A stretch of 64,000 bases of DNA from Littorina saxatilis (Eukaryota > Mollusca > Gastropoda > Littorinimorpha > Littorinidae), in the NCBI RefSeq assembly GCF_037325665.1, contig NC_090261.1, positions 26,770,413-26,834,412 on the forward strand, read 5' to 3'. This document shows, one piece after another, positions 33,838 through 45,635 of the stretch. Each line of letters starts with the position of its first letter. Within the stretch, counting starts at the first letter, position 1. Under the pieces are notes generated by a model, which saw only the letters and a list, made by a program, of their open reading frames with translations, did no database searches and was not told the origin of the DNA. The position numbers and the translations under genes were made by a program.

Positions 33838-34240
33838 TGACATGAACATGTTAGGCGTCTTTTTGATTCGTGTAAGTTACGGTACTCATTTCTACTCCAT
33901 TCTTTTGTTAGTACGAGTATTCAGAAAAGCACTTGGATGAATGGTGAAGGTTAAGGATCCAAAGTGCTTTCCATAGTGAGGAATGGTCTGTCATTGACGG
34001 AAGCTTTCATATTATTTAGTATCCAGAATCTCAATCTTCAGCAAAAGAACCTTGCCACTTTTACTTTTCAAGATTTTACTAAATCTGATTGATATAACCT
34101 GTAGTTACAAGGAAATTGTTCTGTTTTCTTTTATCACCAGCAATTTTGTTTTTGTTTTTTTCAGCGGGACTAGGGGGTGGGGGAATGTTTCATCATTAGC
34201 AATAGAACATATGAATTTCTATACTGGAATGACTTCTTAG

Positions 34241-34776
34241 TGGACTGGGTGGCCGAGTGGTAACGCACTTGCGCTCGGAAGCGAGAGGTTGCGAGTTCGA
34301 CCCTGGGTCAGGGCGTTAGCAATTTTCTCCCCCCTTTCCAAACCTAGGTGGTGGGTTCAAGTGCTAGTCTTTGGGATGAGACGAAAAACCGAGGTCCCTT
34401 CGTGTACACTACATTGGGGTGTGCACGTTAAAGATCCCACGATTGACAAAAGGGTCTTTCCTGGCAAAATTGTATAGGCATAGATAAAAATGTCCACCAA
34501 AATACCCGTGTGACTTGGAATAATAGGCCGTGAAAAGTAGGATATGCGCCAAAATGGCTGCGATCTGCTGGCCGATGTGAATGCGTGACGTGATGTATTG
34601 TGTAAAAAAAAAAATCTATCTCACACGGCATAAATAAATCCCTGCGCCTTGAATATGTGCGCGATATAAATTGCATAAAATAAAAATAAAAATTTTTAAA
34701 AAAATCCCTGCGCTTAGAACTGTACCCACGGAATACGCGCGATATAAGCATCATATTGATTGATTGATTGATTGAT
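34241..34776 (+). mobile_element. tRNA-derived SINE, family 1
   Basis: tRNA-like head with A box (TGGCCGAGTGG) and B box (GAGTTCGACCC), a long conserved body (GGGTGTGCACGTTAAAGATC) and an ATTG tetramer tail. Same family as 24436-24950. Confidence 0.82.
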
Positions 34777-34817
34777 GTGTTTTAGTATTTTTTTGATAGC
34801 TATCCTAAATCACTTTT

Positions 34818-34841
34818 TTTGGGGGGGGGGGGGGGGGGGGG
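34818..34841. repeat. Poly-G tract
   Basis: An uninterrupted run of more than 20 G. Similar runs are at 35701-35720, 36343-36358 and 47219-47239. Confidence 0.9.
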
Positions 34842-35247
34842 AGTGTGTTATCCCCTCACTTTTAGAATGTTATCTTGCTGTGCCTGTGGCAACAAAGGCA
34901 GTTACATTTATTGTGTGTGTTCTTTTCTTGTTTATCCGTACTTAAATGAAGTTCAGTCAGTATAGAATTAGTCGCCAAGTCTGAGAGTTACAGGCCTTAG
35001 TATTAAGCGATTCACACTCTTTTGTAGAAGGGAGATTTTGATTCAGAAAATAACCAACTTCATGCTTTATTTATTTGATTTGCTTGTGTTCAAGCGTATA
35101 GGTGTTAATGTAAATTGGTTATGTATGTGGCATTTTACCATAAATTTGTGTTATCTAGACTACAGTTGAGCATTTTGAACTTTCCAACTACATGTACAAG
35201 AACTAATTGTTCACATCAGCCATGACCGCAACCCCATGAGCTATTAA

Positions 35248-35827
35248 CAGGGCCTAGCATTGTAAGCCGTTCGGCGTACTTTACGCCGAAATAACATCTC
35301 CAGTACGCGGAATTCGATTTGGTGTACGCCGAAATGCAAAAACCTGTTATTCCCAAACGGTAAACCCAAACAGTCCCAGCTTTCGTTTTGTGCGCCGTTC
35401 GGTTCAATTCTCAATTGGTTTGACAGTTTGCTTGAGCACGCACTTCCTCTGGCATCGCGCGAGCATGCTTTGTGCCGGTGTTTTGTGGTTCTAGACTTGA
35501 AATAATGTCTCGAAGTGACATTGTTGAACGTGGTCAGCCATTCAGTGAGAAAGAATCCAGGTATTCCTGTAAGTGGGAATGGCTGGATTTCGTTCCGAAG
35601 GCGGAAGGCAAGTCAGAAGAAGTAATGTGCCGATACGGACTATGGCTCCAAAAGGTTGCTATTTCTGTGAAGGCATAATTTAGTTGCTCAATCTTCTTTG
35701 GGGGGGGGGGGGGGGGGGGGTCATTTTAGGTAAAAAAAATCTCTAAAAAATCTTCAAATTCAGGGGGCTTTGCCCCCAGACCCCCGCCTTTGTAAGCTGA
35801 ACTCACTTTTTCCAATGCTAGGCCCTG
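35248..35827. mobile_element. 580-bp hAT-like MITE with 6-bp target duplication
   Basis: Perfect 15-bp inverted ends CAGGGCCTAGCATTG flanked by TATTAA on both sides (35242-35247, 35828-35833). A short frame inside (from 35472, MPVFCGSRLEIMSRS) may be a transposase remnant but shows no motif. Confidence 0.8.
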
Positions 35828-36359
35828 TATTAACCTTCACCAGATCATGCTTTGGACTACACAGTCCGGTTTATGTGGGTCGTATACGACCCATACAAGA
35901 AGGTTTCAACATTACAAGAATGGGAAGTCTGATATGGCCCTTTGTGGTCAGCTGGGCGTTAAGCAAACAAACAAGAATGGGAAGTACTCGACCCACGCCA
36001 TCCGAATAGGGATACACTTTTTCTTGCTGCTTTGCAGAGTATATATGGGTTGTATCCAAATAGGGATAAACTCTGTAAGATACCTTCTTTAATTCCATAT
36101 GGGATGTCCATGACCCATAATATCCGGACGATGTAGTTCAAATGATGTTATTGTTTATTGTTTGTTAACAAAGATAATAAAGTGGTCAATAGGAAGGTCC
36201 TATGGTGTCTGATCATTAAACGAAATCTCAATCAAAAACTCCCAATAATTTTAGAGATACAGAAACTTTTGTGAGGCCCTAGGATGAATGGTGAAGGTTA
36301 AGGATCCAAAGTGCTTTCTAGGTGAATATTTCATGATTGCTTGGGGGGGGGGGGGGGGG

Positions 36360-37130
36360 TACAATAAATACACACCGTTCTAGTTTACAGATGGTAAAGC
36401 TCTAGTATAATGGAATAATGTCATTTTATGGAATAATACAGAAGGAATAATGTCATTTTAGTCTACCCAGCTTCACACTCACAGTCACCTGTGTGAAAAT
36501 GCTATGCACAGCAAGTTTAACTTGATATTACATGTACTGCAAGATTTCTTTCAATTTTATGCATAGCTCCCTATTAAATTTTAAGAAACAAAGTGAAGTG
36601 GCTTGGCAGTGATGGTCACTTGATGGAGAGAGGAAAATGAAAAGGACAGTAGGGTTAACAGTAACACATGAAATGAAAATATGTTTTCCTTTTTTGTGTG
36701 CAGATTTGCTGTTTGTGTCAGAAGACCAACCAGTGTGATATTGTTTGACGGAAGGACTTTTTGAAGACAATTGATTTATGAGCTATTTTCTCAGGCACTG
36801 GATAAAAGCATACATTTTTAGATAGATAGATGTACACATTTTGTTTTTATTATCTGGTATCTGGCATACACATTTTGGATATTAAATATTCATCATGATC
36901 CCATTCTTTGACTGAATTTGTTATCTTTTTGTGAAAATGGTTTGTGAGAGATAGTTTTTACTGAGCACTGGTGTTTTTTCAAAAAAGACATCAATAGCCT
37001 TTGCTTGTGTCTGTTTGAATACAACTTTGCGTCCTCTGAGATGGTTATAATTGTTGATATACCAATATGTTCTCACAGAATGTTGGCGTAACTCATTTTA
37101 GACAGCTTTTCAGCAGAAAGCCAAAACTCA
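36360..37130. other. Non-coding stretch, no gene seen
   Basis: AT-rich sequence between the COX7A2L gene and the SINE pair; no frame or repeat recognised. Confidence 0.5.
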
Positions 37131-37133
37131 TTA

Positions 37134-37446
37134 AAGCTGTGGTCTATTTATGACTATCCGGGGCTACGAGTTTGAAAAGATAAGGTGAAAATCATGTACA
37201 GAATTCTGTACAGCAAACGCTACCCGAAACCCCATCTATACGGCGTGTATGACCTTGAGAGCTTCAGTCAACGCTTGAATTTTGCAGTGGTAACATCCGG
37301 TTTGCTCTCTCAAAGCTGGGCATACTTGTCAAGAAGGATCGAGCAGAAAAAATAAACGACTTGGCAGGGATTCGAACTCAAGGCCTCGGGTCCTCGAAAT
37401 GTCGGGGCCGATGTCTTAACCGCTACTGCTAGGCCACTCCACCAGT
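37134..37446 (-). mobile_element. tRNA-derived SINE, family 3, minus copy
   Basis: Minus-strand head with TGGCCTAGCAGTAGCGG and a perfect B box GAGTTCGAATCCC. The body contains GTACAGAATTCTGTAC. It is the inverted partner of 37853-38156. Confidence 0.75.
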
Positions 37447-37852
37447 GTTGTCAAAGATGGAAAAAATTATAATTTTATATCATTCTACGCTTGAACTACC
37501 ATTCATGCGTTGCTAAAACGTAAAAATTGCCCTTCAAATTTGCCTTTATTTGCAAACATGTTTCACGGAATCGCAGTACATGTTTACACCGTCATGCTAC
37601 ACGACATTCGCGCCTTGCAAATAGCTGCGATATCTCTATTTACAACATGCAAGAAAAATGACAAGAAGAGTATTTGAATCTCTCCAAAGCTCTGTGAAGT
37701 TGAAAACAGACATCAAAGAAATAGTTATACATGTATTCACTTCTGAACAGTGGGCGGATATATATACAGTAAATGTATATAAATCATGCTGCTTCAAGAA
37801 TAACATAACATGAATTCATATCAATGTAACAGTTTTTCCTTATTTTTCTCAA

Positions 37853-38156
37853 TTGGCGTAGTAGCCTAGTGGTTAGGACATCAGACTCGAGGTCGAGAGT
37901 TCGAATCTTCGCCGGGGCGTTTATTTTTTCCTCTTGATCTCTCTTGAAGATAAAAATATGATCAGTCTTGAGAGAGCAAACCGGATGTTATCCCTGCAAA
38001 ATTCAAGCGTTGACTGAAGCTCTCAAGGTCATACACGCCGTATAGGTGGGGTTTCGGGTAGCGTTTGCTGTACAGAATTCTGTACATGATTTTCATCCCT
38101 GTCTTTTTGACCTCGTAGCCCCGGAAAGTCATAAATAGACCACAGCTTTAATTTTA
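37853..38156 (+). mobile_element. tRNA-derived SINE, family 3, plus copy
   Basis: Plus-strand head with TAGCCTAGTGGTTAGGACAT and GAGTTCGAATC. The body ends ATAAATAGACCACAGCTTTAA. The two copies lie head to head about 400 bases apart. Confidence 0.78.
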
Positions 38157-38360
38157 TTATGAAAAAGTGTTAATAATTGTACTTGGTATGGATAGAAAGA
38201 TGAAAAGAATATTAAATCATGTATTGTCCATCATATTTTAGAGATTTTTATAGAGAATGATTTACATAGTCTAAAGCTCAAAAACATCAAAACTGCCAAG
38301 AATCGAGTTACGCCAACATTCCAGGACGACGATATGACCCTTTTTGGGCTTCCTGGATTG

Positions 38361-38395
<35 letters not shown>

Positions 38396-38699
38396 AACAG
38401 GAGTTTCAACAGACACCAAATAATGAGAATTTTACAAACTTCCTCTTTCCATTATTAAAAATCATTTGTTACATGCATGTCTCATATTCAAACTTTAAAT
38501 ATCGGGCTTAAAACTAGGTTTTAACAAACTGTCATGAAGATACATGTAAAAGAGATGTTTCCATTTTCACAATACAAAGTAGTAACATTGTTGAAAAGCA
38601 CAGAAGCTTCACTGAATTAAAATGTTGGAGAAATCAAGAAGAGCTATAAACCTTGAAACGTTATCTGGCATCCGTACCTAAAGCATCAATCAGCCACCC
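38157..38699. other. Non-coding stretch with a CA array
   Basis: No gene seen; a CA microsatellite lies at 38363-38391. Confidence 0.5.
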
Positions 38700-38871
38700 A
38701 CTGCGGGTTAGGGGGAAGAATTTACCCGATGCTCCCCAGCATGTCGTAAGAGGCGACTAACGGATTCTGTTTCTCTTTTTATATTTAGTCAAGTTTTGAC
38801 TAAATATTTTAACATCGAGGGGGAATCGAAACGAGGGTCGTGGTGTATGTGCGTGCGTGTGTGTGTGTGTG

Positions 38872-38909
<38 letters not shown>

Positions 38910-39951
38910 GATTCAGACTAAACTACTGGACCGATCTTTATGAAATTTGACATGAGAGTTCCTGGGTATGAAATCCCCGAACGTTTTTTTCATTTTTTTG
39001 ATAAATGTCTTTGATGACGTCATATCCGGCTTTTCGTGAAAGTTGAGGCGGCACTGTCACGCCCTCATTTTTCAACCAAATTGGTTGAAATTTTGGTCAA
39101 GTAATCTTCGACGAAGCCCGGGGTTCGGTATTGCATTTCAGCTTGGTGGCTTAAAAATTAATTAATGACTTTGGTCATTAAAAATCTGAAAATTGTAAAA
39201 AAAAATAAAAATTTATAAAACGATCCAAATTTACGTTTATCTTATTCTCCATCATTTGCTGATTCCAAAAACATATAAATATGTTATATTCGGATTAACA
39301 ACAAGCTCTGAAAATTAAATATATAAAAATTATTATCAAAATTTTTTTTTCGAAATCAATTTAAAAACACTTTCATCTTATTCCTTGTTGGTTCCTGATT
39401 CCAAAAATATATAGATATGATATGTTTGGATTAAAAACACGCTCAGAAAGTTGAAACGAAGAGAGGTACAGAAAAGCGTGCTATCCTTCTCAGCGCAACG
39501 AATACCCCGCTCTTCTTGTCAATTCCACGGGCACTGCCTTTGCCACGGGCGGTGGAGTGACGATGCTACGAGTATACGGTCTTGCTGCGTTCAGTTTCAT
39601 TCTGTGAGTTCGACAGCTACTTGACTAAATATTGTATTTTCGCCTTACGCGACTTGTTACCCTTGTTAAGTGTTTCTTATATAGAATATACTTATATAGT
39701 CAATTTTTGTAAAGATTTTAGTCAAGCAGTATGTAAGAAATGTTAAGTCCTTTGTACTGGAAACTTGCATTCTCCCAGTAAGGTACATGTAGTACATTGT
39801 ACTACGTTGCAAGCCCCTGGAGCAAATTTTTGATTAGTGCTTTTGTGAACAAAAAACAATTGACAAGTGGCTCTATCCATCTCCCCCATTTCCCTGTCGC
39901 GATATAACCTTCGTGGTCGAAAACGATGTTACACACCAAATAAAGAAAGAA
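38700..39951 (+). mobile_element. Element 'A', copy 2, split by element 'B'
   Basis: The first 80 bases (to GATTCTGTTTCTC) and the last 295 bases (from ACCCTTGTTAAGTG) match copy 1 at 9616-10012. Element B occupies 38781-39657 between them. The tail ends in AAATAAAGAAAGAAAG. Confidence 0.8.
38781..39657 (+). mobile_element. 877-bp element 'B', copy 2, inserted in element 'A'
   Basis: Same ends and order as 5163-6039, here in the opposite orientation: ATATTTAGTCAAGTTTTGAC at the left, ACGCGACTTGT at the right, with an internal GT array. Confidence 0.8.
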
Positions 39952-39955
39952 AGCG

Positions 39956-40211
39956 TCAATCAGCCGCCCTTGAAAGGGTGCAAAGGAGAGCGACCAAACT
40001 GGTTAAGGCCTTGAAAAACATGACATACGTGTATGTTGAAAGACTACAGGTACTCAATCTCCCGATGTGATTATATTTGCGATTTTCGTGTGTACGCCAT
40101 GTATGCAGATTTGTGTAGGTATATTAGTATTCATGTGTGAGTGTATGTGTATGTGTGTGTGTTTGTATGTATGTGCGTGTGCCTGTCTGTATGCGTGTGT
40201 GTGTGTATGTA

Positions 40212-40243
<32 letters not shown>

Positions 40244-40809
40244 AATGTGTATCTGTGTGTCTGTGTGTATCTGTGCATGTGTGTGGTGATAGCATGTGTG
40301 TGTGTATGCGCACGCGTATGTGCGTGCGCACGCGTGTGTTTGTTTGTGACTGCATGGATTTAAACGATGATTTGCTTTTCTACTCCTGTTCTTTTTTTGT
40401 CTTAATGATTGTATTTTGGTTTTGTACATGTGTATAATAATGTCATTGTAAAGCGCTTGGAGCTTTTAGGTAAGCGATAAATTTCCATTATTATTATTAT
40501 TATTATATCGAGAAGACTCAGAGGCGACCTGATACAGACCAATAAAATCTTTCAGGGTATTGATAATGTCAAAGTCGAGCGCCTTTTTTCAAGAAGTCTA
40601 CCACTGATGTAACGAGGAAAAATACGGACAAAATCTTTATTGAAATTAGTAAAACTGATATCCGGAAACATTCTTTTTCTAACAGAGTTGCACCATCATG
40701 GAACACACTGTCTGATGTTGTTAAAAATGCACAAACTATTAACACTTTCAAAAATCTGCTGGACATACAAAAACTTTTGACCGAGTCACTTTATTTGTAC
40801 GATAATTGA
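39956..40809 (+). mobile_element. LINE ORF2 C-terminal fragment split by a TG/SINE-tail insertion
   Basis: QSAALERVQRRATKLVKALK at 39960-40065 and, after 40505, RRLRGDLIQTNKIFQGIDN then NTLSDVVKNAQTINTFKNLL. These are consecutive parts of a CR1/L2-like C-terminus. The interruption (about 40068-40503) contains TG arrays and ends in GTAAAGCGCTTGGAGC plus ATT repeats, a common SINE tail. Confidence 0.6.
40128..40350. repeat. Degenerate TG microsatellite
   Basis: TG array with frequent A and C substitutions; the open frames across it are not genes. Confidence 0.85.
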
Positions 40810-41830
40810 TAATGAGTAAATACGACTTTGAGCATTTTAATATGATTGACCTGCAACAAATTTGATAATGAGTTGGGACGCGAAAAAAAGCCGGGAGGCT
40901 TATGGATACCAATTCAGTCCCTAACCACTACTACTACTAAACATTTTAATGCAACTGCAGATTGAGCAGTTAAGATTGTTTTGAAAATCTTTGGCCATGC
41001 ATTGTGATTTTTTCAGTTGCTCTCTCTCTCTCTCTCTCTCTTTTTTTTAAAATTTTCTTTCTTGTCCAAATCTGTCTCTTTGCCTTTTATTTTCTGCTGC
41101 ACACTGTCACGAAATACCAGTTTATGCACTGTACTTTCGATTTCAAACGGAGGTGACGTCAAGTTATCCCCCTTGCACCAACTTCCGCCCTCAGCTTTTC
41201 GCCGTTTCTCACAACAACAAGGAGCAAGGTTTGTCTTATTTTTGTTTGAGGCAGTAAAAATATACATCTTAACTCATTGCACCTGGTGTAGGAAACGTGT
41301 TGCTGTTTAATGATATTTAGTTCTAATGAGCAGAAATGGTATAATCATTACAAATCTGGGTTTAAAAGATGACCTTCATTTGTTTGTCTTCTTTGCGTAC
41401 GTGATCAGTGCACACACTGAACAGGATGCTTCTCGATGAATAAGATTGTGCTGCTAAACTTGCTCTGAAACTTCTGAAGGAAAATTTAATGGTTAGGGGA
41501 TTAAAAAGGACAAATTCAACACTTGCTGTAGAAAAGAATTACCCTTTTTTTAAATGCCAGGAGTAGGCTATCTGAAAGTGGAACACACTTTCTAACAGTA
41601 AAACTTAAAAGAACCGACTTCACAGTGAACAGATCATGAAAGAAAGATTGTATTAATATGATGGGTGACTATTAGTCACTAAATTTCAAAATAAGCATGC
41701 ATTAAACAGACCCAAATGCAATTTGGAATATAATGAGGGGACATAAAAAAAGGAGCAAGGCCTACTCATTCAAGTCATTGTCCCACACAGGATTCACATC
41801 TGTATGATGCACTATAACGTTAGACCCTGT

Positions 41831-41869
41831 AAAAACTGAGTGCAGACAACAAATCTGCACTCAGTTTTT
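41831..41869. repeat. Perfect short hairpin
   Basis: A 16-bp stem (AAAAACTGAGTGCAGA and its complement) with a 7-base loop. Confidence 0.85.
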
Positions 41870-42148
41870 CTCTCCCATCTTGGAAATAATTCTCCAATGA
41901 TCATACTTAGAGCATTCCCAGGGCAATTAAATTCAAGAAAAATTGTATCAAATTTAGGACAAGTCCAGAGCAGTATCATGAGTATGTCACAAATGCTTTG
42001 TGTTCACCCATCGATAGCAGAACGGGGGCACATAAATAAGAAACACTTGCTGTTTTCCTTCAAGACACCTGGCTATCAACTGTTCATCTGTCATATCAGT
42101 GCTTTTGTCTGTCATACAACCCAAAGTGCAGTACCCTCGACTAGTATA

Positions 42149-43038
42149 TATATATATGTCACAGTGGAAATGAGAATCCAGTGAGATTCCGAATCGCACT
42201 AGTGGAGATTGGAATTCCAGTTTGCACTAGGGCAAACTAGAATTCTCATCTCCACTGGATATTTGTTAGTAAAGATTGGAATTCCAGTTTGCCCTAGTGC
42301 AAACGGGAATCCAGTTTCAGTGGAGATGGGAATTCCAGTTTTCACAAGGGGAAATAGGAATTGGGGGAAATAATGTGTTCAAAGGTTTAGAATTGTTGTT
42401 AAAACCATTTCATCTTGAGCTTACTTATTGCAGGTATTGAAATGCAGAAATAAAAATAAATATTATTTGATTTCTGCCCATGTTTTATCATGTCCGGAAT
42501 TTTCTGCATGTCCATGACATTGGAAAACGATGTCGAAAAGTCTGTCCTGTGTGATGACTGGCTTGTTGGATTTTTTTGTAGTAGCCTACACAATGTTCCT
42601 TGCACCAATTTCTTCCAATTTGAACTGTTTTTGGCTCCAGTGGTTGAATTGTGCTCCATGTTGGGATTTTTGTCCAGGGATAGAATGCAGACACGCTTCA
42701 ATCTTGTACTTTTCTTGAGTTTCTTTTTTGTTTGTATCCAAAGATTCAAGATGCTGCTCTAAAAGAATATAAAATTTCTCCTTTTGCTCCATGATCCACT
42801 CTCTGAGTCAGTTTAGCAGAAAACAAACTGCAGCAAGTCAAAATTTCTAACTGAGTGGAGAAGACTAGTGTTCACTCTTTCTTTAGGACTAAGAGTTCAC
42901 AAAAGAAGTGAGGCCAGACAGATAGACGACTGAGTGAACGTTCAGTAGTCGTGGTTTTACAATACAATACAATACAATAATACTGTCGGCTCTGATGGGC
43001 GAGGCCATCTCTCTCTCCCTCTCCCTCTCCCTCAGTCT

Positions 43039-43087
<49 letters not shown>

Positions 43088-43530
43088 ATGCTTCATCTTA
43101 TATAAACTTTTAACTTTGTGATATGATTTAATGATATTGATACAAACAACGTATTGTTCGCAATTACTCTGTGTTGTTCGATTATATCAATTCAATAATA
43201 TTTATTTTTATTTCTGCATTTCAATACCTGCAATGAGTAGGCCTTAAAGTCATGAATGACTCAAGATGAAATGGTTTTAACAACAATTCTAAACCTTTGA
43301 ACACATTATTTCCCCCAATTCCTATTTCCCCTAGTGAAAACTGGAATTCCCATCTCCACTGAAACTGGATTCCCGTTTGCACTAGGGCAAACTGGAATTC
43401 CAATCTTCACTAACAAATATCCAGTGGAGATGAGAATTCTAGTTTGCCCTAGTGCAAACTGGAATTCCAATCTCCACTAGTGCGATTCGGAATCTCACTG
43501 GATTCTCATTTCCACTGTGACATATATATA
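42149..43530. mobile_element. 1.38-kb foldback transposon with inverted arms of about 310 bp
   Basis: Left arm about 42149-42466, right arm about 43199-43530, nearly identical when inverted. The ends read GTCACAGTGGAAATGAG. Within each arm smaller inverted motifs such as TTTGCCCTAGTGCAAA recur. TA-rich flanks hide the target duplication. The middle (42467-43198) contains CT arrays but no recognised transposase. Confidence 0.8.
43036..43082. repeat. CT microsatellite
   Basis: About 45 bases of pure CT inside the foldback element. Confidence 0.9.
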
Positions 43531-43576
43531 GGAAGCCCTTTTAGTGGCACATGACTGATGGTGGCATTGTCAGTCG

Positions 43577-43729
43577 CTTGCAAGCCCCTGGAGCAATTTT
43601 TTTATTAGTGCTTTTGTGAACAAGAAACAATTAACAAGTGGCTCTATCCCATCTCCCCCCTTTCCCCGTCGCGATATAACCTTGAACGGTTGAAAACGAC
43701 GTTAAACACCAAATAAAGAAAGAAAGATT
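43577..43729 (+). mobile_element. Element 'A', copy 3 (3' part only)
   Basis: Matches the last 150 bases of element A, from GCAAGCCCCTGGAGCAA to the AAATAAAGAAAGAAAG tail. Truncation at the end opposite the tail is typical of retroposition. Confidence 0.7.
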
Positions 43730-44064
43730 GTCAGTCGCATGACACCCAGTTACGACCCGCCAAAGTCTATGGGTGTTTGTATGGCTGTAGTCTGCATGTG
43801 ATGCAATGGGGTGCCTGGCTAACTGCATCTCTGTGGTAGTGGGGAGTGTCAAGTGAGTGTGATATCCTTTGATAAGGATAGATACCAGAAAACAAACATT
43901 TGAGTCTTTTTGACGTCAGATCACAGGCGGAAGGTATCGTCCACTGGACTACTACTATCACAGAAAGACTACAAGGTACGTCACTCACCTTCGAGTCTTC
44001 TGTGTTCTTGGAGTCGCTTCCTGGAGAAAAATATTGTTCAAGACGGTTTGCCTCTTCCTACAGT

Positions 44065-45352
44065 CAGGGTTCCTGCAGGGCAGAGCTGATACAATTCAAT
44101 GAGTTTTCAAGGACATTTCCAGGACCAAATAAAGGCTTTTCAAGGACATGATTTTCCCCAAATTAATGCAAAGCACCAAGCTTACCTTCAGTTACCTTCC
44201 CATTTTCCACGCTAAGACACAGGAAGAGATATAAAAATGCCACTGCGGTTCTCCGCGTCTGCAAACTATTAGTCATTTCGTAGTTTCCCTTGCCAACTTC
44301 CGGGAAGGGAAGCAACTACGGGTGACTAGTAATAGTTAGTTCGTCTGCTTTCGTTTTCACTCGATCTTTTATTCTCCCAAAATGTGTGTACTGTATTTGA
44401 CGAAAAAAAAGGGGGTTGCATTTTTGACTCACATGCGAAGCAAAAGTGAGTCTATGTACTCACCCGAGTCGGACGTCCGGACGTCTCGGACGTCCGTCCG
44501 TCCGGAAAACTTTAACGTTGGATATTTCTTGGACACTATTCAGTCTATCAGTACCAAATTTGGCAAGATGGTGTATGATGACAAGGCCCCAAAAAACATA
44601 CATAGCATCTTGACCTTGCTTCAAGGTCAAGGTCGCAGGGGCCATAAATGTTGCCTAAAAAACAGCTATTTTTCACATTTTTCCCATTTTCTCTGAAGTT
44701 TTTGAGATTGAATACCTCACCTATATATGATATATAGGGCAAAGTAAGCCCCATCTTTTGATACCAGTTTGGTTTACCTTGCTTCAAGGTCAAGGTCACA
44801 GGAGCTCTTCAAAGTTGGATTGTATACATATTTTGAAGTGACCTTGACCCTGAACTATGGAAAATAACTGTTTCAAACTTAAAAATTATGTGGGGCACAT
44901 GTTATGCTTTCATCATGAGACACATTTGGTCACATATGATCAAGGTCAAGGTCACTTTGACCCTTATGAAATGTGACCAAAATAAGGTAGTGAACCACTA
45001 AAAGTGACCATATCTCATGGTAGAAAGAGCCAATAAGCACCATTGTACTTCCTATGTCTTGAATTAACAGCTTTGTGTTGCATGACCTTGGATGACTTTG
45101 ACCTTGGGTCAAGGTCACATGTATTTTGGTAGGAAAAATGTGTAAAGCATGTGAGTCGTATGGGCTTTGCCCTTCTTGTTTTTAAGATAAGACAAGCTGC
45201 TGACAAAATGTATAGGCAACAATTTGGAAAAATCAAGTACTTTTCAATGACTATTTAACAAAACTCTATTTTCAAGCACTTTTCAAGGCCTGGAAAAGGT
45301 TTTCCAATTTTCAAGGAGTTTTCCAGGGTTCAAGGACTCTGTACGAACCCTG
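44065..45352. mobile_element. hAT-like element with 6-bp duplication, nested
   Basis: Ends CAGGGTTC and its complement; TACAGT on both sides (44059-44064, 45353-45358). Internal TTCAAGGCCTGGAAAAGG resembles subterminal sequences of known hAT elements. Removing it restores continuity of the outer element's arm. Confidence 0.75.
44424..45178 (+). mobile_element. Interspersed repeat 'E' with clustered TCAAGGTCA half-sites
   Basis: Begins near TTTGACTCACATGCGAAG and ends near GGGCTTTGCCCTTCTTG, with GACTCACATGC inverted close to the two ends. Exact TCAAGGTCA occurs at 44621, 44784, 44790, 44940, 44946 and 45109, and on the minus strand at 44839-44847, with several near matches. A CGTC-rich microsatellite-like stretch lies near its left end. 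Boundaries are approximate. Confidence 0.6.
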
Positions 45353-45635
45353 TACAGTCTGTGTAAGGTCAAATAAATACAGTTGAATGATTGTTTGAAC
45401 TATATGCACCTTTAGTTTTCAGCTTCCGTTCGCTGCAGGTTGTTTTTAACCATCATTTGGACGAATCTTCGTTTGCGAGCCGCTAATATCCACACGGCGT
45501 CTAATTATGCATCCGCACCGAATATGCATACCAGCGCTCATTGGTTAATAACAGGATATTCAATGGTTATTTTCATTGGTCGACTGAAACGTTTTCCTCA
45601 TTTTGAATGAAGTGGCAAACGGTTCTTCACTAATA

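Noticed and set aside
34241-34315. tRNA gene (serine/leucine-like) on the plus strand
   Set aside because: The tRNA-like part is the head of a 536-bp SINE that recurs at 24436-24950; the body continues for hundreds of bases and the fold is imperfect.
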